Source of the DNA: Buddleja alternifolia
Taxonomy: Eukaryota; Streptophyta; Magnoliopsida; Lamiales; Scrophulariaceae
Length of the DNA: 64,000 nt
Direction: 5' to 3'
NCBI GenBank assembly: GCA_019426215.1
Contig: CM033397.1
Span: 22,942,480 to 23,006,479 of the forward strand
Shown here: one piece after another, positions 1-10,570 of the stretch
How positions within the stretch are numbered: position 1 is the stretch's first letter
How the letters are laid out: each line of letters starts with the position of its first letter
Notes under the pieces: generated by a model
The model's input: the letters and a program-made list of their open reading frames with translations, nothing else
Databases searched by the model: none
Told to the model about the DNA's origin: nothing
Program-made: the position numbers and the translations under genes

Positions 1-447
1 ACCCCCTCATAACACTTATCAAAGGGGGGAGAATACTCTCTCCCGTTTTAGCCTCGTATATTCACTAGTACGAGTCTATAGACTGAGAAGTACGTTCCTA
101 TATACATATAAATTTGAAAGTTAGAATCGTTTTTCGAGTACGACCCTGACCATTCACATTAATATAGAACTACATTGACTTGATCCTAATTAGGTACGTA
201 GGTAGCTTAATTATCATTGAGTGCAGTCTATAATCTTCATTAGCATACTCGTGGTAGGGTTCGAATCCTTCCAAACTGATAGATTCGAGTCTCCGGATTT
301 GAGTTAGATCAAATATGAATACAAACTAATTGATTATATGTGTTTTTAATTTATACAAATAATATTTTATCCATCACTAACTGACAATATTTAATATTTT
401 GATAAATTATTAAATTTTATAATTTTTAATTATATAAACTCAATTAG
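1..447. other. AT-rich non-coding DNA with a SINE-like B box
   Basis: No open reading frame here looks like a gene. At about 257-268 a GGTTCGAATCC-type box (RNA polymerase III B box) is seen, followed by a second GATTCGAGTC-like box. This suggests a decayed tRNA-derived SINE fragment, but no clear A box, tail or target duplication was found. The rest is AT-rich and unremarkable. Confidence 0.3.
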
Positions 448-655
448 TACTTGTAAAACTTAATTATAAATTTCACGTTTTTAAAAAAATTGGCCAAAAA
501 TAGAGTATAACTCATAAGTATAATACATGATACATGAAATATGTGTACTAAACAGTTCAACCAAAAAATACAAATATTATTTGTGATGTTGAGAATGCAT
601 GATATAAGTAGAAATATTTTTTTCTTATATGTGCAAACATGTATTGTATAAATAC

Positions 656-1474
656 AGGGAAAATTGTACTTTTGGTCCCATAAGAATTGCCCCAAAAAAC
701 TTTTAGTCCCGTAGGATTTTTTTCAACATTTTTAGTCCCATAGGAATGAAAAAGTGACACTTTTGGTCCCAAACGGTAAAAATTGGACGGAAATTGGCGG
801 TTGTGCCACACGCGCCGTTACTGTTGGGAGAGAAAAAAAAAGAAATTAAAATAAATTTAAAAATATTAATAAAATAATAAAAAAAAAGGAAAAAGAAAAA
901 GAAAATGAAGAAGATACTGTTTATCTTCTTCACCACCCCCCCTTCCCCCCACCCTCCCACTGCTAAAAGCCCCAACCCAACTCCCAAACCCGCTGCCGCC
1001 GCCATCATTGCCGCCACCGCCACCTCCAAAAAACACCCCCAACCGCTCGAAACCCCCCAACCCCCGACGAAGAAACCCAACCCCACAAATCCCCAAACCC
1101 GTCGGAGAACCAAATCCACAAATCGTCGGCGACGGCAGCGGCGAATTAGGATGGGGTGGAGGTGGTGGTTTGGGGGTTGGGGAGTTGGAGGGGAGTGTTC
1201 GTCTTCCTTCTTTTCTTTTCCTTTTTTTTTTTTGTTTTTTTTATTATTTTATTAATATTTGATAATTTTTGAATTTCTTTTTGAATTTCTTTTTTTTCTC
1301 TCCCAACAGTAACGGCACGTGTGACACAACCGCCAATTTCCGTCCAATTTTTACCGTTTGGGACCAAAAGTGTTACTTTTTCATTCCTATGAGACTAAAA
1401 GTGTCAAAAAAAATCCTACGAGACTAAAAGTGTTTTGGGACAACTCCTATGAGATCAAAAATGCAATTTTCCCT
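656..1474. mobile_element. MULE-like foldback element (non-autonomous)
   Basis: About 190 bp at each end are inverted copies. The left end starts agggaaaattg and the right end finishes caattttccct, and both arms contain the repeated phrase ttttggtccc/ttttagtccc. The interior is C-rich on the left half and G-rich on the right half and encodes no transposase. The intact copy at 7921-8419 lacks this element at the corresponding site (tataaatataatata), which proves insertion. The target duplication is short and A/T-rich, and its exact length is unclear. Long terminal inverted repeats fit a MULE-derived element. The class is an inference. Confidence 0.8.
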
Positions 1475-1752
1475 AAAAATATAGTATGCGTTTTAACTAG
1501 CAAACACTGCAACTAAAATTCCGATCTCCTTGGGATAAATGACACGTAAGTTCGTAATTAACAAAAAAAATTAATAATTATTTATTTAAACATAATATGT
1601 CTTTCATCGAGTATCATAATCAAAGTATGGAAATCAGAAAATGGGCGATCATGGGCCTTATTTGGATTATTGGGCTTTGGCCCAATTAGCTAGTCTAGTC
1701 CCATTACAAAATCGTTATTAATAAAGAAATAAAACTTATATAATGTTGTTCA

Positions 1753-2059
1753 TGTTATGAAATAACCCCAAATATTATGAAATATATACAAATATTCTAA
1801 AGTAGAGAGACTAGAGAATTAAGAAGAGAATTCTTTCTTTGATTTTGGTGTGTCTTAACAATACAACTTCATGTCCTATTTATAGGCACAAAATAGTAGG
1901 TACAATTATTTCAAGAGTTGAGTACATAATGGAAAAGATGAATTTACAAGTAGTGGAAGAGCAATGATCATCCACTATAACATAAAGAGGAGGAGAAATG
2001 ATTATCCATCATATCATGTAGTGGAGGATACATGGACATCCATATAATTATTCATAACA
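1753..2059 (-). repeat. 3' LTR of copia element
   Basis: A 307-bp LTR with TG..CA ends, nearly or fully identical to 6999-7305. On the plus strand it is followed directly by ctcccccttgg, the complement of the polypurine tract, so this is the 3' LTR of a minus-strand element. Confidence 0.95.
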
Positions 2060-2069
2060 CTCCCCCTTG
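2060..2069 (-). other. Polypurine tract of copia element
   Basis: The minus strand reads AAGGGGGAG immediately upstream of the 3' LTR, the expected position for the plus-strand DNA primer of an LTR retrotransposon. Confidence 0.8.
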
Positions 2070-2283
2070 GATGTCCATCACTTAAGAATATGCCTCGTTA
2101 AAACCTTACTAGGAAAAACCCTGTGGGATAAAAACCTAGTGAAGGAAAAAGAGTACATAATTCTTTCAATACGCAATCAGATGCTGCCTCATTAAAAACC
2201 TTACCAGGAAAACCCAGTAGGAAAAAAAACCTTGGTTAAAGGAAAAAGAGTGCAGCGCGTATTATCTCCCCCTCATGACAATA

Positions 2284-2757
2284 TCAGTCAAGATCTTTAA
2301 GTTTACGCACGCCAATATTGTAAACTAGTTTTTCAAATGTTGCTGTAGGAAGTGCCTTGGTGAACAAATCAGCAGGATTATCTCTGGAACGGATTTGTTG
2401 AACATTGATATCACCATTCTTCTGAAGATCGTGAGTAAAAAAGAACTTTGGTGAAATATGCTTTGTTCTATCTCCTTTAATGTACCCTTCTTTCAATTGT
2501 GCGATACATGCGGAATTATCTTCATATAAGATCGTCGGGATCATTTTTCCAGAAGATAAACCACAAGTCCCTCGAATATGTTGAATTATAGATCTTAACC
2601 AAACACATTCTCGACTCGCCTCGTGAATAGCTAAGATTTCTGCATGATTAGATGATGTGGCCGATATAGTTTGTTTCATAGATCGCCATGAAATGGCTGT
2701 GCCACCACATGTAAATAAATAGCCCGTTTGTGAACGACCACTATGAGGATCAGACAT
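2284..2757 (-). pseudogene. copia RNase H domain (3' part of pol)
   Basis: The 157-residue frame contains the copia RNase H signatures SYATSSNHAEILA-type (here ISATSSNHAEILAIHEAS) and the terminal KHI..KFFFTHDLQ and LFTKALPT motifs. This is the C-terminal RNase H of a copia polyprotein, which removes RNA from the RNA-DNA hybrid during reverse transcription. It is separated from the upstream RT frame (2781-4661) by a frameshift near 2760-2780, where the frame would otherwise run through GYADAGYMSDPHSG. The stop at 2284 is the natural end of pol, about 225 bp from the 3' LTR. Confidence 0.85.
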
Positions 2758-2780
2758 ATATCCAGCATCTGCATATCCAA

Positions 2781-4661
2781 TCAGTTCGGATTTGGGTACA
2801 TTTGAATAAACAAGCCTATATCCATTGTTCCTCTAAGATAGCGAAGTACCTGCTTTACCCCATTCCAATGCCTTCGCGTAGGAGAAGAACTATATCTTGC
2901 TAATAGATTAACAGCAAATGCTATATCAGATCGAGTATGACAAGCAAGATACATTAGTGCACCTATTGCACTTAGATATGGTACTTCAGGACCAAGTAAT
3001 TCTTCATCATTTTCTCGAGGTCGAAAAGGATCTTTGTTCACATCTAGTGACCTTACGACCATCGGGGTGTTCAATGGATGTGATTTATCCATGTAGAATC
3101 GCTTTAACACCTTTGATATATAAGCATCTTGATATACAAAAATTCCGTTCTTTAAATATTCAATTTGCAACCCAAGGCAAAATTTTGTTCTTCCAAGATC
3201 TTTCATTTCAAATTCTTTCTTTAAACAATTAACAGTTTTTGAAATCTCTTCAGGAGTTCCAACGATATTTAAATCGTCAACATAAACTGTAATTATAACA
3301 AACTCATTTCCAGATCTTTTCATGAAAATACAAGGACAAATTTGATCATTCTTATATCCTTCCTTCAACAAATATTCACTGAGACGATTATACCACATTC
3401 GTCCAGATTGTTTCAGTCCATACAATGACTTACTTAATTTAATTGAATAATGTTCTCGAGAACTTGAATTATATGTTTCAGGCATATTAAATCCTTCAGG
3501 GATTTTCATATATATATCATTATCAAGCGAGCCATACAAATAGGCTGTAACAACATCCATTAGACGCAAATCAAGTTTTTCATGCACTGCCAGACTTATT
3601 ATATAACGAAAAGTAGTTGCATCCACCACAGGAGAATAAGTCTCCTCATAATCTATGCCAGGTCGTTGCGAAAACCCTTGGGCAACAAGACGTGTCTTAT
3701 ATCTTACAATTTCATTTTTCTCATTTCGTTTTTGCACAAATACCCATTTGTATCCTACTGGCTTTACATCTTCAGGTGTACGGACTACAGGTCCAAAAAC
3801 TTTTCGTTTTTCAAGCGAGTTTAACTCTGTTCCCATTGCGTCTTTCCATTTTGGCCAATCATTTCTTTGTCGACATTCATTAACAGACTTTGGTTCTTGA
3901 TCCTTATTATCATTCATCATATTTAGCGCTACATTATATGCAAATTTATCATCAACGTTGACTTCATTTCGATTCCATCGTTTCCCGTTCATAACATAAT
4001 CGATTGAGATCTCATTATTTTCACAATTTTCAGGTACCTGAGGTTCTTCTGGAACCGAAATATTAGTTATGACTGGGGACTCTTCTGGAGTTATTTTATC
4101 CTCGATTAGACCATCTTGATTCTTAGCTCCTTTTCTTTTTCGAGGATGACTATCTTTGGAACCGATAGGTCTACCACGCTTCAAGCGTGCAGTAGACTCA
4201 TTACTTTGACCTTCAGGGACAACAATTCTTACTGGAGCATTAACAGCTGGTACATGTGACTTAGTCACTTTTTTTAGGTCAGTAAATGCGTCTGGCAGTT
4301 GGTTAGCTAAACCTTGCAAGTGAATTATCTTTTGAACTTCCAGTTCACTTTGTTTTGTTCGAGGATCAAGATGAGATAAAGATAATTCATTCCAACTAAT
4401 TTTCTTTTCCAGCTGCTTATTTTCTCCCCCTGATGTTGGGAAATCTGATTCATCAAAATGACAATCAGCAAATCGAGCCGTAAATAAATCTCCAGTCAAT
4501 GGCTCTAGATACTTTATTATCGATGGAGAATCGAATCCAACATATATTCCCAATTTCCTTTGAGGACCCATCTTAGTGCGTTGTGGTGGAGCAATTGGAA
4601 CATATACCGCACATCCAAAAATTCTTAGATGGGAAATATTTGGTTCCTGACCAAAAACCAA
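2781..4661 (-). pseudogene. copia integrase C-terminus and reverse transcriptase
   Basis: The 626-residue frame starts in the integrase C-terminal region (GCAVYVPIAPPQRTKMGPQ..YVGFDSPSI) and passes through a proline/serine/charged linker. It then holds the complete RVT_2 reverse transcriptase: WKDAMGTEL, YKTRLVAQGFSQ, MDVVTAYLYG, LYGLKQSGRMWYNRL and the catalytic YVDDLNIVG. It ends in the conserved SDIAFAVNLLARYSSSP block before RNase H. It overlaps the upstream frame (4625-5782) by 37 bp and differs from it in phase, so a frameshift lies near 4640. The RT active-site aspartates are intact. This was once part of a single polyprotein and is now broken. Confidence 0.9.
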
Positions 4662-5782
4662 GTGTAATGGGGAGACTTATGATAACTTGTTGGCCTTATG
4701 CGAATAAGTGCTGCTGCATGCAAAATAGCATGTCCCCAACAAGAAATAGGAAGTTTTGATCTCATAAGTAAAGGTCTTGCAATTAATTGCAGACGCTTAA
4801 TAAACGATTCTGCTAGACCGTTTTGTGTATGAACATGTGCTACAGGATGTTCAACATCAATTCCAATAGACATACAATAGTCATTGAACGTTTTGGAAGT
4901 AAATTCACCCGCATTATCAAGGCGTATCTTCTTAATTGGATAATCAGGAAAATGTGCTCGTAGTCTAATCAATTGAGCAAGCAATCTCGCAAACGCCAGG
5001 TTGCGAGTTGATAGCAAAGATACATGTGACCATCTTGTTGATGCATCAATTAAAACCATAAAATATCTAAATGGTCCACACGACGGGTGTATTGGTCCAC
5101 AAATATCACCTTGAATACGTTCCAAAAACGTAAGAGATTCACTTCCTACTTTTGTTGTTGATGGTCGAATAATCAATTTTCCTTGTGAACAAGCAGCACA
5201 TGAGAAATCATTCGATTGAAGAATCTGCTGGCTCTTCAATGGATGACCACATGAATTCTCAATTATCTTTCGCATCATAATTGATTCGGGATGGCCCAAC
5301 CGGTCATGCCAAACAACAAACTTATTTTGATTTGTAAACTTCTGGTTTACGATAACATGTGTTTCAATAGTAGATATATGCGTGTAGTACAAACCAGAAG
5401 AAAATGCAGGCAATTTTTCCAATATACATTTATCACCAGATATTGTATTAGTGATGTAAAGATACTCAATATTGTCATCACTTGTTGTCTCAATATGATA
5501 TCCATTTCGGCGGATATCTTTGAAGCTTAGTAAATTTCTTTGAGACTTTGTAGAATATAATGCTTCATCAATATAAAATTGCGTTCCTCCGGGTAACAAT
5601 ATATTAGCTCTGTCGGAGCCTTCAATTAACTTTGTACTACCCGATATAGTACTAACATTGGCTTCTTGCATTACTAAATAAGAGAAGTATTTTTTATTCT
5701 TGAGAATGGTGTGAGTTGTGGCACTATCAGCGAGACACATATCTTCATTATTGATGTTGCTGCTGATCGAGTAAATACTCAT
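4625..5782 (-). pseudogene. copia protease, GAG-pre-integrase and integrase core
   Basis: The 385-residue frame starts just before the protease active site, seen as LADSATTHTIL (DSA triad), about 17 residues in. It continues through the GAG-pre-integrase zinc-binding region (H..H..CxxC: WHDRLGHPES and CAACSQGK). Next is the integrase core, with QGDICGPIHPSCG, RLDNAGEFTSKTFNDYC and NGLAESFIKRL supplying the D, D and E catalytic residues. The frame is open across all of this, then loses phase near 4640. No initiating methionine of the polyprotein is claimed, because gag upstream is decayed. Confidence 0.9.
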
Positions 5783-5989
5783 TCTTTATTGAAACATAAA
5801 AAGAAATAAATCAATACCAAACAATATTATTTAATATTAGAAACGACAATCATATGAATAAATTCATTTATTGATCTTAAAAGGAAACAACATGCTTAAA
5901 TATTTATTTATAAATTACTAGAATTAAAACGTAACAAATTTATTTTTTAACACTTCCATCTCCAATCAAGTGATTAATTTTTTTCATTA

Positions 5990-6960
5990 GGATCATCAAA
6001 GAAATCAGCAACATCTAAATGAGTGTCATCAAAATCGGCCATGATCAGAATTGCCTTCTTCAAAAGCAAAATTTGTTTTTATTTTCTTTCTTTTACTTTT
6101 TAGCGATTCTTGGTAAAGGTCAACAAGATGTTTTGGTGTACGACAGGTACATGACCAATGACCTTTACTACCACAACGATAACATAAATTTTTCACAAAT
6201 TTGCTATTTTGGCCACTTTCATGTTTCTCTTCATTATTTTTCCACTTCTGGTGGAAAGATGTATTCTTTGAATAACCACCACGATTTCCATAACCATATC
6301 CACGACCACGTCCACGTCCATGATTTCTTTAATGATTAAAATAGTTATGTGCTGCTACTTTCACTTCAGGGAATGTAGCAGAACTAGTTGGACGGGACTC
6401 ATGATTAAAATAATTATATATTGCTCAACACATTCACTTCAGGGAATGGAGTATAGTTATTTGCATATATGAATTTATATATTGCTCAACACATTCACTT
6501 CAGGGAATGGAGTATAGTTATTTGCATCAAGATGAATTTCAATATCTAACGCCCAAAAAAAATAATTTTTCCTCGTAATATCAAGAGTCACAAAGTCAAG
6601 TTTTTTTTCAAGATTCATCATATAATACTATTATCAAAGTATAAGATGAATAACATAACAATCATTCAACTTCTTAAAATATTTTCAACATGATAGGATT
6701 ATTCAAAAGAATAATACTAATCAAATATATGCACATATATATACATATGTCTTCTTTCTAAACATCAAGAGAATTATTGCATATTTTTATTTTTGTTAAA
6801 TATTGAAATATACATACCTTTTCTTTACCTTTTCTTCTTGCTTTGTTTTGAAAACCTTGTCCATCAATTTTCTTTACAAACTCATAATAACTCATAAAAA
6901 TTTCTCACTACATTTACATCATATGTTGAGTACCCCATGTATATCTTTTGCCAAATTTCA
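5990..6960 (-). pseudogene. copia gag remnant with zinc knuckle
   Basis: The minus strand at about 6140-6190 encodes CYRCGSKGHWSCTC, a CX2CX4HX4C zinc knuckle. It is followed (6250-6330) by a Gly/Arg-rich stretch (GRGRGRGYGYGNRGG-like) typical of copia Gag nucleocapsid. Elsewhere the region is interrupted by stops and by a 61-bp tandem duplication at 6417-6538. Gag packages the element's RNA. This copy cannot make a full protein. Confidence 0.7.
6417..6538. repeat. 61-bp tandem duplication in copia gag
   Basis: Two near-identical 61-bp units contain ttgctcaacacattcact followed by tcagggaatgg, starting at 6421 and 6482. A diverged third partial unit (cttcagggaatgtagcaga) lies just before at about 6363. 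Confidence 0.85.
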
Positions 6961-6979
6961 AAATGATTAACACCTTGAG

Positions 6980-6998
6980 ACGGATCGTGCTGATAACG
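6980..6998 (-). other. Primer-binding site of copia element
   Basis: The minus strand directly after the 5' LTR reads CGTTATCAGCACGATCC, the form seen in many plant copia elements that prime from an initiator-Met tRNA fragment. The tRNA assignment rests on family knowledge. Confidence 0.7.
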
Positions 6999-7305
6999 TG
7001 TTATGAAATAACCCCAAATATTATGAAATATATACAAATATTCTAAAGTAGAGAGACTAGAGAATTAAGAAGAGAATTCTTTCTTTGATTTTGGTGTGTC
7101 TTAACAATACAACTTCATGTCCTATTTATAGGCACAAAATAGTAGGTACAATTATTTCAAGAGTTGAGTACATAATGGAAAAGATGAATTTACAAGTAGT
7201 GGAAGAGCAATGATCATCCACTATAACATAAAGAGGAGGAGAAATGATTATCCATCATATCATGTAGTGGAGGATACATGGACATCCATATAATTATTCA
7301 TAACA
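6999..7305 (-). repeat. 5' LTR of copia element
   Basis: A 307-bp LTR matching 1753-2059. On the minus strand it is followed by the primer-binding region (TTATCAGCACGATCC, about 6980-6998). It carries the element promoter by position. Confidence 0.95.
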
Positions 7306-7319
7306 GTTCAATTATTTTA

Positions 7320-7920
7320 AGGGAAAATTAGTAGAAAATCCCTAAACACTATTTAAAGTTAAAAATCAGTCCCTACTCCTAATTTTCAAGTCTGCATTTT
7401 CTAGTTCTTAATTGAAATTTGCCTAAATTCCCTAACCCCTGTGAAAAGACAAAAATACCCTTAACTGGATCAAAAAATTACTTGATTGTCCATAAGTGCA
7501 TTAGTTTCTTCCTGCCCTCTTCAACCTCTGTGTTCTCGTCTTCTTCAGCCTCTTCTCAACACGTTGCCTCCTTCTTCACTGTCTTCTCAAACTGCAGCCA
7601 AAAACCTCTCCCAAAATCGATTTCTGCCTTGCTTCAGTTTTTTCCTCCATCGCCGCCGCTTGGGTATTCGATTTTCGCCGAAATTTCTTCCCTAAATTTC
7701 TAATTTTTCACTTGGAAGCCTCATACCACCGTCGTCGCTCACACCACGACCACCTCAGTATTCAATTTCCACCTCTAATTTTGGATTTTTGAGTGTAGGT
7801 AAATTAATTTAGTTAATTTCAGTTTTTGGTTGCTGATGATTTGTGAATTTCAACTTTGTGTATTTATTTACCCTAATCATTTATGTTAGTTGATCTTTGC
7901 AGGGTCTAAATTTAAGTTGA
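7320..7920. other. Spacer between the two direct repeats
   Basis: This 600-bp stretch is CT-rich on the plus strand (about 7500-7780) and resembles a 5' UTR or transposon arm. It begins gggaaaattagtagaaaatccct, similar to MULE-like ends nearby. Short open frames are low-complexity and look spurious. No gene is assigned. Confidence 0.35.
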
Positions 7921-8419
7921 TACTTGTAAAACTTAATTTTAATTTTCACGTTTTTTTTTTAAAAAAAAATTGGCCAAAAATTATAGTATAACTCATTAGC
8001 ATAATACATGATACGTAAAATAGACGTACTAAACGATTTCAACGCAAAGATACAAATATTATTTGTGACATTGAGAATGCATGATATAAATAGAAATATT
8101 TTTTTTCTTATATGTACAAACATGTATTATATAAATATAATATAAGTTTTAACTAACAAAATACTGCAATTAGAATTCGGATCTCCTAGGGATAAATGAC
8201 TTGTAAGTTCGAAATTAATAAAAAAATTTAATAATTATTTATTTAAACATAATATGTCTTTCACCGAGTATCATAATTAAAGTAAGGAAATCAGAAAATG
8301 GGCTATCATGGGCCTTATTTTGATTATTAGGCTTTGGCCCAATTAGTTGGTCTACTCCCACTACAAAATCATTATTAATAAAGAAATAAAACTTATATAA
8401 TGTTGTTCAACTATTTTAA
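7921..8419. repeat. Direct repeat copy 2 (uninterrupted, empty sites)
   Basis: This ~500-bp segment aligns along its whole length with the pieces of copy 1. It lacks both the foldback element and the copia element, so it preserves their pre-insertion target sites at about 8136-8150 and 8404-8408. It is non-coding. Confidence 0.85.
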
Positions 8420-8751
8420 AGTTTTTACAAGCATTGTACTATTTTTTCCCAATTAATATTACATTTCTTATTTAATGTGATGATTCCATGTATTAAGAAG
8501 TTTAGTTAAAAGAATATTGAATGGAGACTTCATTTGTTAGAAATGAATGGAAGCAAATATTGCATTAGCCTATTAATAAAATTTGTAAAAGTAGCAATAT
8601 CTTCTCACCAATTAGTTAAAAGTTAATGTGTCTTTATTGATTTTAGAACTTTCTATTCACTTGATCATAATTTTCCCTAAAATGTAAACTCGCCCATTAA
8701 ACGAAAGAAAATTTGCTTCTTATGAGCGATCATGTGTGTATGTCAGTATGT
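8420..8751. other. AT-rich non-coding DNA
   Basis: Nothing recognisable is seen between the direct repeat and the next MITE. Confidence 0.5.
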
Positions 8752-8760
8752 CGAAAAATG

Positions 8761-9049
8761 GGAAAAATTGCATATAATCCCCCTGTGTTATCACTTTTTT
8801 TGCTGAAAACCCCCTTATGTTAATTTTTTTTGGACAAAACCCCCCTTGTGTTAGCCTAAACCCTGCACGAAACCCCTAATTCGTGTTAAATCCGCGTAAA
8901 ATAGCATACACACGCAGTGTATTTGATGTAGGGTTAGGAGTTTCGTGCAGGGTTTAGGCTGACACAAGGGGGTTTCGTGCAAAAAAATTAACATAAGAAG
9001 ATTTTCAACAAAAAAGTGATAACACAGGGAGGTTATATGCAATTTTCCC
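8761..9049. mobile_element. 289-bp MULE-like MITE
   Basis: The terminal inverted repeats are about 120 bp long (left ggaaaaattgcatataa, right ttatatgcaattttccc), with inner arms sharing cctaaaccctgcacgaaa and its inverse. A perfect 9-bp target duplication, cgaaaaatg, flanks it (8752-8760 and 9050-9058). A 9-bp duplication with long inverted repeats is the MULE pattern. There is no coding capacity, and mobilisation would need a transposase from elsewhere. Confidence 0.9.
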
Positions 9050-9658
9050 CGAAAAATGTTGTATACCACCCTAATTTTTTACCGTTTTGTCACTGATCCT
9101 TGATATGACAGGATGTATTTTTCTTACGATAAATATAAATTAGCAAATTCAAATCAAATGCATTTATTTCTTACCAAAATTGAAAGAAGTGATAAAACTA
9201 ATTAATCAAATGCATATATGGCGTCACTAATGTACATAAAATGTTTATAATTCCATATTATTCTTCATCAAATATTTTGAAGTAATTAATCAAATTTAAT
9301 AATTCTCTTTTTAAATTTTATCCTTCCTTTAATTTTCTAGTTAGGGGGACGATTTCGGTAACTCATTATTTCTTAAAGAATCTTATAATTCAATAATTTT
9401 AGAAGTAGAGGGAGTAGAGTGATACAATAAAGAAATAGAGGGACAGTTTCATTTCATATTTAACTATAGGTTAAAATGGCATACTAAAGTTTCCCCTTTT
9501 TAAAAATAGCTATCAATTCATCGCACTCCTGAATTAAGTTTCAGTTCCACACACTATTTTGACACATATACTTCTACCATGATATGGAAAAGACAAGGGG
9601 AAAATTATTATAAACCCTTTAAAGATTTTTTGTATTCAAAATGATTCATCAAAGTATT

Positions 9659-9880
9659 GGAAAAATTACACACAAACCCCCTTATTTATTGTGTAATTAC
9701 AAAAACTCTCTGACTTATTGATAATTACTTGCACATCCCATCAAGTAGTCTACTTATAAGATTTACATGTGTAAAATTTAAGAATTGTTAAACACATAGG
9801 GGTATAATTTTTAGAAATCCTTAACATGAGAGGTGTGTTGGTAATTTTAAATAAGTGAGGGGCTCTATGTAATTTTCCCT
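9659..9880. mobile_element. 222-bp MULE-like MITE
   Basis: The inverted ends are ggaaaaattacacacaaac at the left and a matching tgtaattttccct at the right. The flanking duplication is aaagtatt (9651-9658, 9881-9888), with a ninth base differing (c/t). It resembles 8761-9049 in its end sequence but differs internally. It is non-coding. Confidence 0.8.
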
Positions 9881-9888
9881 AAAGTATT

Positions 9889-10570
9889 CAATCTAACCAT
9901 CCAGCCAACCGATTTTTCATCAATTAGGTTTTTGACTAATAACCTTTAATCTCTTAACTTAAATATTAATTAATTGATTTTCTATATCTCAGATTTCTCA
10001 AAAATGATAAATTGTATTATAACATTTCTAGTTTTTTGAGTTTAAATATTAAAAAATAACATTAAGTTTAGCATGTGAATTGACTTCGAAATAAAACTTT
10101 TAGCATGATCTTATAAAAAAAAAATTAAGCCGTCAATTTGAAAACTAAAGAAAAGATTTCTATAGAAAATTATTTAGTTGATTCTTATCCAAAAGTTCAA
10201 GGGTAATTAAGTCAAAGAATTAGTATTCCTTAGTTGTTGGATTCTTTTGAATTGAGAAATGAGAAGTTGGTAGAATGAATAATTTAAATTTGAAAATATT
10301 ATAATCAGTATTTTGAAGATGTTAGGAGAAAATTTTCTCTTGTTCGCTGAATTACTGGAACGAGGATACAGAATATACATAATAGCGAACTGTCAAAGAA
10401 CGCCAAAACAAGGTAAAAATCTAATATACCAAAAGATTTCACTCACATTCATGGAGCATTTGGATTGTGAACCAAAACTCCTCCTGTATAAAATTGAGTT
10501 TCGGATTGAAGTAAGCACCGAAACAAGTGTTCTTGACTTACATTACGCGTTTAGATTCCGTGAGAATGAT
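9889..10570. other. Intergenic DNA downstream of the TAF4-like gene
   Basis: AT-rich sequence with no supported gene. A 99-codon plus-strand frame at 10313-10612 overlaps the last exon of the minus-strand gene and has no recognisable domain. Confidence 0.5.

Larger units (their letters stand above)
1753..7305 (-). mobile_element. Ty1/copia LTR retrotransposon
   Basis: A complete-ended copia element on the minus strand. Identical-looking 307-bp LTRs (1753-2059, 6999-7305) start TGTTATGAAA and end ATAACA, and are flanked by the 5-bp target duplication gttca (1748-1752, 7306-7310). The empty target is seen in the repeat copy at about 8404-8408. A primer-binding site of the TTATCAGCACGATCC type lies inside the right LTR, and a purine tract (AAGGGGGAG on the minus strand) lies inside the left LTR. 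The order gag, protease, integrase, RT, RNase H is copia order. Coding is split by two frameshifts and a decayed gag, so it is not autonomous now. The close LTRs suggest a fairly recent insertion. Confidence 0.95.
448..7319. repeat. Direct repeat copy 1 (split by two insertions)
   Basis: Host sequence at 448-655, 1475-1752 and 7306-7319 reads, when concatenated, as a close copy of 7921-8419. Shared landmarks include the start tacttgtaaaacttaat, a gggctttggcccaatta block and the end ttgttca..ttttaa. The copy is split by a foldback DNA element (656-1474) and a copia retrotransposon (1753-7305). No coding potential is seen. It could be a tandem duplication of intergenic DNA or two copies of an unrecognised repeat. 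Confidence 0.85.

Noticed and set aside
703..1262. Overlapping Pro/Gly-rich open frames on both strands
   Set aside because: They lie in the C-rich/G-rich interior of the foldback element, show no domain, and arise from low complexity.
7419..7703. Ser/Pro-rich plus-strand frames resembling a leader peptide
   Set aside because: CT-rich low-complexity sequence between duplicated repeats, no splice partners or domain.
448..8419. The two ~0.5 kb direct repeats as LTRs of one small element (TRIM)
   Set aside because: No primer-binding site or polypurine tract lies between them, and no target duplication flanks the pair.
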